Assembly (NCBI RefSeq): GCF_018598225.1
Contig: NZ_JAHESF010000017.1
Location: forward strand, 62,001-126,000
Origin: Chryseosolibacter histidinae
GTDB lineage: Bacteria > Bacteroidota > Bacteroidia > Cytophagales > Cyclobacteriaceae
Reading direction: 5' to 3'
Length of the DNA: 64,000 nt
The notes under the pieces are model-generated. The model saw only the letters and a program-made list of their open reading frames with translations. It was not told the origin of the DNA and did no database searches. Below are positions 17,584-26,200 of the stretch, piece after piece. The position numbers were made by a program, and so were the translations under genes. Within the stretch, counting starts at the first letter, position 1; each line of letters starts with the position of its first letter.

Positions 17584-19098
17584 ATGAGACGACTACTATT
17601 CCCGATCTTCCTTTGCGCTGTGTTCTCTTTTAAGGCACAGGCACAATCCATTTCCGCTACCGCGGCACCCAATCAGACCATCGCCGGAAACGATGAAGTG
17701 TCAGTTACCAAACACCAGCTCACCGCCAACGGCAAAGTGCTGGCGTACACGGCCACTTCTGGATACATGCATATGACCGATGAGAACAAAAAGCCCAAAG
17801 CCAAGATCTTCTATACAGCCTATACACTGGATGGCACCAGAACGCCTGCAGAACGGCCCATCACGTTCATTTACAACGGTGGCCCTGGCTCCGCGTCTGT
17901 GTGGCTTCACATGGGTGGCCTCGGCCCCAAGCGCATCCTGATGACCGACAACGGTGAATCGATGTCGCCACCGTATGAGATCGTAGACAACCCCGACACC
18001 TGGCTCGAAGTATCCGACCTCGTGTTCATCGATCCCGTTGAAACAGGCTACAGCCGTCCCGCAGACGGTGAAGACAAGAAACAGTTTCTCGGATACCAGG
18101 AAGACCTTGCTTCCGTAGGAGACTTCATCAGGGCTTACACGTCACGTTATGAGCGCTGGGCTTCGCCTAAATACCTCTCGGGCGAAAGCTACGGAACCAC
18201 ACGTTCAGCAGGACTTTCAGGCTACCTTCAGGACCGCTATGGATTTTACCTCAACGGCATCATCCTGATCTCGTCCATCATGAACTTCCAGACCACCAAC
18301 TTTGAAAAAGGCAACGACCTGCCCTATGCGCTGTTCCTGCCTACGTACGCGGCCATTGCAGCCTACCACAATGCCCTGCCCCAGAAACCTTCCGACCTCG
18401 AGGCGTTCCTGAAAGAAGTAAGGGAGTACGCTATCGGCGAGTATTCTACCATGCTGATGAAGGGTGACCGCCTGACGCAGCAGGAGAAAGACCAGGTTGC
18501 CGACAAGTTGAACCGCTACACCGGCCTCTCGAAAAAATACCTTGCACAGTCGAACTACCGCATTGCCATCTCCCGGTTCGTAAAAGAGCTGCTGCGCGAG
18601 AAAGGCCAGACCGTAGGAAGACTTGACGGCCGTTTCATAGGCCTCGACTATGACGACGCTGGCGAACAATACGAATTCGATCCGAGCTACAGCGCTGCGA
18701 TCTATGGACCTTATGCCATGGCCATCAACGACCACCTCAGAAGAACGTTGAAAGTGAAGATCGATCTGCCTTACGAGATCCTCACCGGAAGGGTGCGGCC
18801 ATGGAACTACAGCAACGTGCAGAACAGCTACCTGAACAACTCGGAAACACTGCGCAATGCCATCCACAAGAACCCGTTCCTGAAGGTGCTTATCATCAAC
18901 GGATACTATGACCTGGCAACACCTTTCTTTGCTACGGAATACACAGTTGACCACATGTTCCTCGACCCTTCGCTCCGGAACAACATCAGCTTTAAGTATT
19001 ATCCGTCAGGCCACATGGTGTATATCCATAAGCCATCGCTGGTACAGATGAATAAAGATGTGAAAGCGTTTTATAAGGACACGTTGCCGAAGAAGTAA
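17584..19098 (+). CDS. Exported S10 family serine carboxypeptidase
   Basis: Serine carboxypeptidase that releases C-terminal amino acids, usually at acidic pH. 504 residues with a signal peptide (CAVFSFKAQAQ, cleavage near residue 21). Seen: the oxyanion-hole stretch FIYNGGPGSASVWLHMGGLGPKR, the nucleophile motif GESYGTTR, an acidic residue in INGYYDLATPFF, and the catalytic His in PSGHMVYIHKP. Length fits bacterial S10 proteins. It lies downstream of a SusCD pair but behind that operon's terminator, so it has its own promoter. It may supply peptides or amino acids for uptake, which is inference from position only. Confidence 0.93.
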   Translation: MRRLLFPIFLCAVFSFKAQAQSISATAAPNQTIAGNDEVSVTKHQLTANGKVLAYTATSGYMHMTDENKKPKAKIFYTAYTLDGTRTPAERPITFIYNGGPGSASVWLHMGGLGPKRILMTDNGESMSPPYEIVDNPDTWLEVSDLVFIDPVETGYSRPADGEDKKQFLGYQEDLASVGDFIRAYTSRYERWASPKYLSGESYGTTRSAGLSGYLQDRYGFYLNGIILISSIMNFQTTNFEKGNDLPYALFLPTYAAIAAYHNALPQKPSDLEAFLKEVREYAIGEYSTMLMKGDRLTQQEKDQVADKLNRYTGLSKKYLAQSNYRIAISRFVKELLREKGQTVGRLDGRFIGLDYDDAGEQYEFDPSYSAAIYGPYAMAINDHLRRTLKVKIDLPYEILTGRVRPWNYSNVQNSYLNNSETLRNAIHKNPFLKVLIINGYYDLATPFFATEYTVDHMFLDPSLRNNISFKYYPSGHMVYIHKPSLVQMNKDVKAFYKDTLPKK

Positions 19099-19105
19099 CT
19101 TGAAG

Positions 19106-19288
19106 AGTCCACAGTCGACGGTCCACGGTCCACAGACAAGCCGTGTGACTATTGTAGGCTGGGAAATGAAACCAGGAGCCCTTTCTCTTACGGAGAAGGG
19201 GCTTTTTTTGCGGAGGATAGTCGTCGGACCACTGACAACGCGCCGACTGCGCGCAGTGGTCTGACGACTATTGATTTACGTGTGGACT
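19106..19288. repeat. Stacked 3'-end structures: GGTCCAC-type heptamers around a terminator and an 18-bp inverted repeat
   Basis: Left heptamer arm 19106-19140 (AGTCCAC, AGTCGAC, GGTCCAC twice). Only one complementary unit (GTGGACT, 19282-19288) stands at the far end, next to the stop of the racemase-like gene. Between them lie a canonical terminator (19177-19209) and an inverted repeat (19217-19234 with 19254-19271) matching at 17 of 18 positions around a 19-base GC-rich loop. The region separates two convergent genes. Confidence 0.8.
19177..19209 (+). terminator. Terminator of the S10 carboxypeptidase gene
   Basis: An 11-bp stem (AGCCCTTTCTC with GAGAAGGGGCT, one G-U pair), a 5-base loop and seven T residues, about 80 bp after the stop codon. 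Confidence 0.9.
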
Positions 19289-20839
19289 CTACTGGTTCAC
19301 CGTGATCCGTTGCTCCGGAAGCAGGAAAGAGGTTTTCGGATTGCTTTCATTAAAGCGAATGATCCTGCTGTAGGTTTGGGGGATCATTTTGCTCAGTCGC
19401 TCCAGTGTCTCCTGCGGAATGTTCTGCCTGCTGAACGGTACCATCTTCACGTATTCCTGGATCTCTCCTTCGTTCCTGCCGTATTTGTACTCGTAGGTAA
19501 AACGGCCGAGGCTGTCAGTGATCACATTTTTGTTAGTGAGGTTCGGCATGCTGATGTAGAATTCGCTGCTGTCCATGGAGCCCGCCGCGTTGAACAGCGC
19601 CTGCTCCTGCATGAATGCATACAATTCTTTGGCTACATTCACAGCCGGGTCTATCAGCTTGATGCTGTCGGTCATCAGGCTTCGGTATACGTATGCGCCG
19701 TTTTTCTTGTAGTTGTACAGCTCGCCAAGCACCTGCCTGATCTCTCCGGTAAGGTATGGATAGTGGGTACATCCCAGCAGCAGCGCTTTGAGTGGCTGGG
19801 CATCGGGTGTTTTACGCATTTGCTCCATCAGCGACACCAGGTGATACCGTACATAGTTCTCGGCTGAGTTGAGCTGCAGGATCTCGCACTCGCCGTTGCC
19901 CTTGCTATCGCACAGCACCTTGTTCTGCGAGAAGTTGAAGTTGTAAACATCCAGCAGCGCTTTGTCGATGGTGTAATCGGGGTGCGCCCACGACGGGCCT
20001 TTGTAACTGGTGCGTGGAGTGCTGGCGTTGCGGTCTATAAATTCCTTCTCCTCGTCAACGGCTTCGGCCATCCCATAGCCACCGCGGTTGAAGATCATAA
20101 TGTTGCCTTTGTATCCCAGCTCGTCCTTCAGCTTCAGCAACGTTTTTTCATAACCTTTGGAAGCAATGGTACCCACGGTAGCCAGCACGCCGATGGAACC
20201 GCTCTCCTCTTTCGAGAACACTTCCAACGCTCCCCTAGCCCCGGCATCGATCACACCGATGATCTTGATATTGGCTCCGCTTTGCCGGATGAATGCCTCC
20301 AGGGTCTCTTTGCCATACGCTGTTGCCGTGTTGCAGGCCACGACAATAACCTTTACAGGTTCCTTGTCAGTTTTAAAATTGGTGGCCTTGTTGTCCTGGT
20401 AATATTTGTCTGACAGCAAAAACTGGCCGTCTTTGAGAATGTGCTCGATCAGCAACCCAGACTTGTTCTGGGCATAGTAGTTACCGTAAGGCATGTTGGC
20501 CTGGTCTGCGAGGTAGATGAACTTCTCCTTCGAAAAATCGGGCACGCCATCGCTACCCGAAGCACCGTTACCATTGTTATGCGCGTCGAAGGCAAGCAGC
20601 GCATTCAGGATGGTGAGTCCGCCGGTGCCCGAATCGAATACGCCAACGGGAAGTATGTTCCTTTTCTCGGGGTATTTCTTAAAATCGATGTGATAGAAAC
20701 TTTCCTTGTCGTTCAGGATGGCCTTCTCGATGGCCGACAGGTTCTCGGTGGCTGCTGTCTCCGCTTTAGAAGCGCATCCGGAAAAAAGAGAAGCACAGAG
20801 CCCTGCGCCCAAAGAGAAAAGCAATAAATTCCTGATCAT
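19289..20839 (-). CDS. Exported glutamate-racemase-like (Asp/Glu racemase family) lipoprotein
   Basis: Glutamate racemase superfamily protein with an export signal. Starting at the ATG at 20839 (516 residues) it has a lipoprotein signal peptide with lipobox-like FSGC (Cys22). The MurI hallmarks follow in order: GVFDSGTGGLT (Asp69), an ADQANMPYGN block, VVACNTATA with the first catalytic Cys, GVLATVGTIASKGY, and LLLGCTHYP with the second catalytic Cys and His. MurI proteins are about 265 residues and cytoplasmic; this one has insertions (an 18-residue Gly/Asn-rich loop after the first motif, about 80 residues before the GCTHYP motif) and a long C-terminal extension. The intact Cys pair suggests real racemase activity outside the cytoplasm, but no substrate is proven. 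It lies after the SusCD-peptidase operon, separated by a heptamer hairpin. Confidence 0.85.
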   Translation of the reverse strand: MIRNLLLFSLGAGLCASLFSGCASKAETAATENLSAIEKAILNDKESFYHIDFKKYPEKRNILPVGVFDSGTGGLTILNALLAFDAHNNGNGASGSDGVPDFSKEKFIYLADQANMPYGNYYAQNKSGLLIEHILKDGQFLLSDKYYQDNKATNFKTDKEPVKVIVVACNTATAYGKETLEAFIRQSGANIKIIGVIDAGARGALEVFSKEESGSIGVLATVGTIASKGYEKTLLKLKDELGYKGNIMIFNRGGYGMAEAVDEEKEFIDRNASTPRTSYKGPSWAHPDYTIDKALLDVYNFNFSQNKVLCDSKGNGECEILQLNSAENYVRYHLVSLMEQMRKTPDAQPLKALLLGCTHYPYLTGEIRQVLGELYNYKKNGAYVYRSLMTDSIKLIDPAVNVAKELYAFMQEQALFNAAGSMDSSEFYISMPNLTNKNVITDSLGRFTYEYKYGRNEGEIQEYVKMVPFSRQNIPQETLERLSKMIPQTYSRIIRFNESNPKTSFLLPEQRITVNQ

Positions 20840-20908
20840 TGTGGTAAGGTCAATAACTACAAATATAAAAGACCTGGCTTCAAAACCTATCCCTGAAAAT
20901 GGGGAGAT

Positions 20909-21031
20909 GGTCCACGGTCCACCTCCACGGCAATACACCTCAACTCAAACGCCGCCAACACACCCCGGGCCTGTAACGACTATGCGGATCAACGCCGCCG
21001 GCTGTGGACCGTCGACTGTGGTCCGTGGACT
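20909..21031. repeat. Heptamer inverted repeat, GGTCCAC type
   Basis: Left arm 20909-20929 (GGTCCAC twice, CTCCACG). Right arm 21004-21031 (GTGGACC, GTCGACT, GTGGTCC, GTGGACT), ending just before the stop of the amidohydrolase-like gene on the minus strand. It is the likely 3' boundary of the operon that runs down from the SusC gene. Confidence 0.8.
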
Positions 21032-21034
21032 CTG

Positions 21035-22018
21035 CTAATCCTTCCTGATGTCAATCTGATAATGAGCATTGAAATAATCAACGATCACATCCGTCAGCTT
21101 CCCTGCAAATGCCCTGCGGCTCTGTTCGGGGTCGCGCAGGCCGGTGCGGTAACATTCAAGCTGGATGGCGTCGACACCGTCTTGCTTGAGCGAGCCATAG
21201 GTCTGGGTGCAGTAGCCACCTTCAAAATAATCTACGCCGATGCCGGGATGCCGGTCCTGGGCGCTCGGCACCGCAGCATAGCCAGCTTTGTGCAGCAGCG
21301 TTCCGAAGCTGTTGTCACCCCTGATCAGTTGTGAGAACGGCAAAGTGGAGCGACTGGCAAGCGCGCGGATGCTGGTGCTGGAGGCAAGCGCGTTCAGCTG
21401 CTCGTCGCTTTTTGCCAGGTCCGCGTTGCCCAGCAGGTATCCTACTTCAATTCGCTGAATGGCATGGCCATGGCCGTGCATATCGAGGTATAATCCTTCG
21501 CCCATCTTCTCCACGACCTTTGCACGGGCGTAGGCAAGAAAATACTGGTAATCTCTCCAGGCCTGCTGTGCGATGGCGTCACCCTGGGCGGCTTCGCCGA
21601 TCGGCCTGTTGGGGTCGAGCTTTTTCCGGTGCAGCTTGTTGATGATCACGTGGGGTCTGATGCCCGTACGCGCCAGGATAGAGTCGGCAATGGTGCGCGT
21701 CAGCTCCTGTGTATAACGGTCGGCGTCGGTCACACCCGATGTGCGATCGCGAATGCTCTCAGGTGTTTCATAACCGCCGTGGGGCGCCGACAATATGATG
21801 CGGCTGGCATCATCGCCTGCAATGTACTCCGTGTAGTTACCCGTGCCGTAGAAAACTTCTCCCGGGGTCGGGGTAAAGTTAGTAGAGTCATACGGGTTCA
21901 CGATCTTACCCGCCGGCAGTCCCACTTCCTGTGAGCAGTACGTCAATCCTGTTAAAAGTATTGCCAGGCCCAGGGCAACCGTTGCCGTCTTCAATTTTTT
22001 CATATCCTTCATGATCAC
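21035..22018 (-). CDS. N-formylglutamate amidohydrolase-like exported protein
   Basis: Zinc amidohydrolase of the N-formylglutamate amidohydrolase (HutG/FGase) family, whose known members release formate from N-formyl-L-glutamate at the end of histidine breakdown. 327 residues with an N-terminal signal (LAILLTGLTYC, possible lipoprotein Cys with a non-ideal lipobox). Family motifs: IILSAPHGG, INKLHRKKLDPNR, GLYLDMHGHGH (metal ligands), and AIQLECYRTG near the end. Export makes histidine catabolism unlikely, and no hut genes are nearby. The ATG overlaps the stop of the M14 gene (ATGA at 22018-22015), which fixes the start and implies coupled translation. It probably acts on a glutamyl amide or peptide in the envelope (inference). 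Confidence 0.85.
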   Translation of the reverse strand: MIMKDMKKLKTATVALGLAILLTGLTYCSQEVGLPAGKIVNPYDSTNFTPTPGEVFYGTGNYTEYIAGDDASRIILSAPHGGYETPESIRDRTSGVTDADRYTQELTRTIADSILARTGIRPHVIINKLHRKKLDPNRPIGEAAQGDAIAQQAWRDYQYFLAYARAKVVEKMGEGLYLDMHGHGHAIQRIEVGYLLGNADLAKSDEQLNALASSTSIRALASRSTLPFSQLIRGDNSFGTLLHKAGYAAVPSAQDRHPGIGVDYFEGGYCTQTYGSLKQDGVDAIQLECYRTGLRDPEQSRRAFAGKLTDVIVDYFNAHYQIDIRKD

Positions 22019-23241
22019 TTTTTATTTTTTCTTCCGGATGTTTTTTCCAGTAATACTTTCATCAGCTCATCTGCGGCCGTCTCTCCTATTCGTTTCAGCA
22101 GTTGCCGGTCCGTTCCATCACCTACTTCATACGTCACCGCTTCTGCGCCGAACTGTTTGTAGATCCAGTTCTTGGAGGTAGCCGATCCGATGCCATGGAA
22201 GCTCTGGTTGACCTTGTAGTCAGGAATTGCCCGCTGGATCGCCGCCAGCCAGCGCTGGGTGATGGACTGTTTTTCTTCTGTCACGATGTAGAACACATCT
22301 TCCTCTGTGGAGTGAAAATCGAGGCAGAACTGCAACGCATCACCGTTCGCGGCAAGCGCTTTCAGGTAACCGCTCACAGCGCGTGTTTCGGGTTGGAGAA
22401 ATTTGTCCCAGTCGCGGTTGAGGTCAACACCGCCTGCGTTGTGACGCCAGTGCCCCAGGTCAACGCCATCGGGATTGATGGAAGGGATCACGATCACATC
22501 GAATTTTTTTCTGAACCTGGACGACAGCCTGTTCTTCGCCAGTATGCGCTCCGTGAAAGCCTGCATGGCCTGGTAGCCCGTGACCTCGGGCGGATGTTGC
22601 CGTGAGAGCACTACGAGTGTATTGGCGTTTCTCTTATCGCCGATGCGAAAAGAAACCACAGGCCGATCCAGGATACTGTATCCGATGACCCGTTTTTTCA
22701 GCGATGAAAATTTATCAGCCAGGCTATCCGCCCAATACAAGGCCTCTGATGAAGGGATCAGCTCCTGCGCCGCAACCCACAAGGTATCCGCACCTGTGGT
22801 GAAACGAAGTGTTACATCTTCGTTGCTCGTGGTCACGTTCGACTTCTCCATGTCCTTCCAACGTTTTCCATCGGTGCTCAGCTTCGGATGGTAGCGGTGC
22901 GTGCCATAGGTGTAATGCAATGTTACATACACATCCTTCCGGCGATCACTCCACAGCTTGAAAGCGTACCACGGACTCTTGTTGATAGGCTCATTCTCTG
23001 GCGTTATATTCACCTGGAACACCGAATCGTTGACCTTGAGCGGCGTGCCCAGCCTTGCCCCTGCAAAATTGCCGGAGAAATGAACACCGTTATCAAAAGA
23101 ATGGATCCGGCGCGACTGAAGATCTACTTTCACGAGGTCTTTCTGTATTGTGTCACGCCCGGTTTCCGCAAGCGGGGTCATGGCGCACAGGCAAGCCGTT
23201 GTTATCAGTAGTACCCACATTGTTCCTAAGAATTGTTTCAT
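22015..23241 (-). CDS. M14 family zinc carboxypeptidase resembling cytosolic carboxypeptidases (deglutamylase-like)
   Basis: Metallocarboxypeptidase, 408 residues, with an N-terminal export signal (LLITTACLCA). The N-terminal half is a beta domain with the pattern PENEPINKSPWYAFKLWS that is typical of the CCP/Nna1 branch of M14, whose characterised members trim glutamates from polyglutamate side chains and C-termini. The catalytic part shows His216 and Glu219 (RQHPPE), the NPDGVDLGHWRHNAGGVDLNRDW block (substrate Arg/Asn), His310 in LDFHSTEED and the general-base Glu372 in TYEVGDGT. All catalytic residues are therefore present. Its start overlaps the stop of the lamin-tail gene (ATGA at 23241-23238) and its stop overlaps the next start. 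Family is firm; glutamate specificity is inferred. Confidence 0.9.
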   Translation of the reverse strand: MKQFLGTMWVLLITTACLCAMTPLAETGRDTIQKDLVKVDLQSRRIHSFDNGVHFSGNFAGARLGTPLKVNDSVFQVNITPENEPINKSPWYAFKLWSDRRKDVYVTLHYTYGTHRYHPKLSTDGKRWKDMEKSNVTTSNEDVTLRFTTGADTLWVAAQELIPSSEALYWADSLADKFSSLKKRVIGYSILDRPVVSFRIGDKRNANTLVVLSRQHPPEVTGYQAMQAFTERILAKNRLSSRFRKKFDVIVIPSINPDGVDLGHWRHNAGGVDLNRDWDKFLQPETRAVSGYLKALAANGDALQFCLDFHSTEEDVFYIVTEEKQSITQRWLAAIQRAIPDYKVNQSFHGIGSATSKNWIYKQFGAEAVTYEVGDGTDRQLLKRIGETAADELMKVLLEKTSGRKNKK

Positions 23242-26200
23242 GGCATCACGATAAAGGTTCCCTTGCCCAGTGTTTTTCCGTTTCCGGTTCCTCGCACGGT
23301 ATAGAAGTAGAGGCCCTCGTTGAGCCCTTCCAGATCAATGCTTGCTTCGCCTGTGATCGCACGAGCTTGCCTTACTGTTCTACCGGTCACGTCTGCAATT
23401 ACATAGTCGAACGGCAGATCGGCCTGCATTGTCACGAGCGTGGCGGAGGTCCTGGCAGGATTCGGATAGAAGCTGACGGCAGCTACTCCCTTCGTTGAAA
23501 TTCCCGTTGTGAGATCGCCAAAAGGCCAGCCATTGGCTTTTATTCCTGGAGAGAACAGGATACCATTGGCATTCTCGGCCTGCGAGTGCGGTACATAATA
23601 ACCGGTGATGTCGGGACTTCTTGTGAGCGATTGTTTGATGTTACCATCGGTACCATACGTGAAGGACGATTGCAGCTCGCCAGCCTTGTTTCGCAGTACA
23701 AGCGCTGTGCCATTGTCCGTGAGCCCGAGTCCTCCTTCCGAGGCCAGCTGAAATTTACTTCCACCAAAGAATCCTAGGGGAATGCCACCGCCAAAAACGA
23801 CCAGCGCCTTACGCGGTTCCAGTTTTGTGCCAGGCAAAAAGACGTGGCGGAGAACATCGGTGCCACTGTATAATTTCCACCCGCCCATGTCGATCACCTG
23901 ATCGGTAACGTTCACCAGTTCCACAAACTCATCTTCGGAAGCGCTCCGTGCACCATCGTGGTTGGCATCGCCGCTGATGTCGGAGGCGGGTGCCGCGTGC
24001 ACTTCGTTAAAGATCACAGGCATATCGTTGTCGTAGATGCGGAACTGGAAGGCCTTGTTCTTGCCGGGCGCAGCGTGGTCTCCCCCGCTTACATTTTTGA
24101 TCTGCAGCACAAACACCTCGTCACCTTCCAGCAACTGATCGTCGTTGATAACAATGTTGATGTACTGGGTCTCCGATTCGCCAGGCGCAAAGGTGAGCGA
24201 AGAAGGCGAGAATGAAAGCTCGTTGTCAGGATCCGGAGACACCAGTCCGATCTCCAGCGTGGTGGATTGCGTGGCATGGGCACGCTCAATGGTCACTGCC
24301 ACGGGCGAAGGCGAAGCGTCCTGCTCGTAACGGCCACCGGCCACTGTAGCGAACTGCACGGTGGTACCCGTGATCTCGATGAATGGTGTGCCGTCTGACT
24401 TGAAACCTGCGGAATGCTGATGCTGCCTGCCGTCTTCCAGCAGCACCGAGGGGTGGTTGGCAATGGCGCGCTGCTGTGCATCGAATGTAAATGCGCCGCC
24501 ATCGGGTGTTCTTGTGATCGAAATGCCCGCAAAGGACGACGATTCACTGAAGTAGGTCACCTCATCCTGCAAGACTCCGGATGCGTCCAGCAACCTTACT
24601 GTAGCGCTTTGGTCGGTAAGCGACAGGCCTATGGCGCCGGTGCCATCATCCGCTGTTTGCACCACCGACCCACCGAAAGCACCTTCGTCAGGATCTGGTC
24701 CTCCGAACAGAAGCACCGCACCACGGGCAGGCACTACCGTAGCTTCAGGGAAAATGTGCTGCAGTGTTCCCGTGCCCGAGCCGGTCATCACCCGCCATCC
24801 ACTGATGTCGAGCGCTCCTGCCGAAATGTTCATGAACTCAATAAATTCATCGTTGGTGGTGCTGCGCGTGCCATCGCCGTTGGTATCTCCGTTCGGTGCA
24901 AGCTCCAGGCGCGGGTGGATCTCATTGATCACGAGAAGCTGACCGGGAACGGCATCGTCATCTGCAACGGTAAGGGTAAATGTGCTGATGGCGCCTACCG
25001 TAGCATTGCTTCCGCCCTGCACATTCTGCAGCGTAAATGTAAATACCTTGTTGCTTTCCGCAATGGCATCGTCATGGAGTGTGATTGTTACTGTCTGATC
25101 GGTAGATACACCTCCAGCAAAATTCACCGTTGCCGGCTGATATCCGTTCAGGTCGGCAGCATCGCCCTGGGTGAGCACGACGGTTGCCGACGTAGCGTTG
25201 ATGGCATGTGGATGAGCAATAGTAATCTTCAGGGTGTATGTGCCATCGGCCTCATGTATGGAAGCACTGCCGGCGTTGAACGACACAAGTGTTGCATCAA
25301 TGAAATTTGTACCATCCGCTTTTGTACCCGGAGAAATTGTCTTCCCTGCCAGCATGGGATGCGCGATGTAGGCGTTGCCAGTGACCTCCGGGTCCAGCAC
25401 CCGCGACACACTGTTGACGGTCTCCGCTTCGGCGTAGGTGTATGCTGTCTGAACAACACCCAGCGCATTTTTCACCTGGATGGTTGTTCCCGTGTTGCTC
25501 AGACCCAATCCTGTATTGGCCGTGCCGGAGACCACGCCGAAGAATACACGGCTTCCGCCGATCTTCAAAGGTGCCGGCGATTGCCCGGTATGCCATCCTC
25601 CGAAAACCACCAGCGCTTCGCCAGGTTCCAGCACAGTGCCGGCATCGAAGGTGAAACGCAGTGTTGCAGGTGAGCCTGCATAGATCGCCCAGCCACCGAT
25701 GTCGAGGCTACTGGCACCCGCATTCACCAGCTCGATAAACTCGTCATTATTACCATTGATATTGCCATCGCCGTTGGCATCCACACCCGTGCCACTGGCC
25801 GAGGGGAATGCGCAGAACTCGTTGATCTTCAACGGTGACACGTCGTCGTCATCAACGGTGAGTGTGAACGTGCTGATGGCGCCGATCTCCGCGCTTCCGC
25901 CAGGCTGACTCTGGTTCTGCAGGCTGAACGTAAACGTTTCATCCGCCTCCACCTCGGTGTTATTTACGATGGTAACGGTCACCGTACGATTAGCAGAGCT
26001 GTTGGCAGGAAAGGTCACCAGCTGTGTACTATAGGTAATATCAGCAGCCGCATTGCTGGTGGTGATCGCAACTTCCACGGAAGTGGTCAGCGTTGGCGAA
26101 GGTGACTGAATGGACAGTGTGAGCTGGTAAGTACCGGCGCCCTCGGCCACAGTAGCCGAAGCTGATGCAAAAGACACGCTGGTAACATCGTTGTCCAGCA

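Noticed and set aside
20840-20938. 33-residue N-terminal extension of the racemase-like protein
   Set aside because: The later Met at 20839 begins a proper lipoprotein signal peptide; the extension is partly repeat-derived.
24414-25673. 419-codon plus-strand frame within the lamin-tail gene
   Set aside because: It is antisense to a repetitive, GC-rich T9SS gene, has Cys-rich random composition and no domain.
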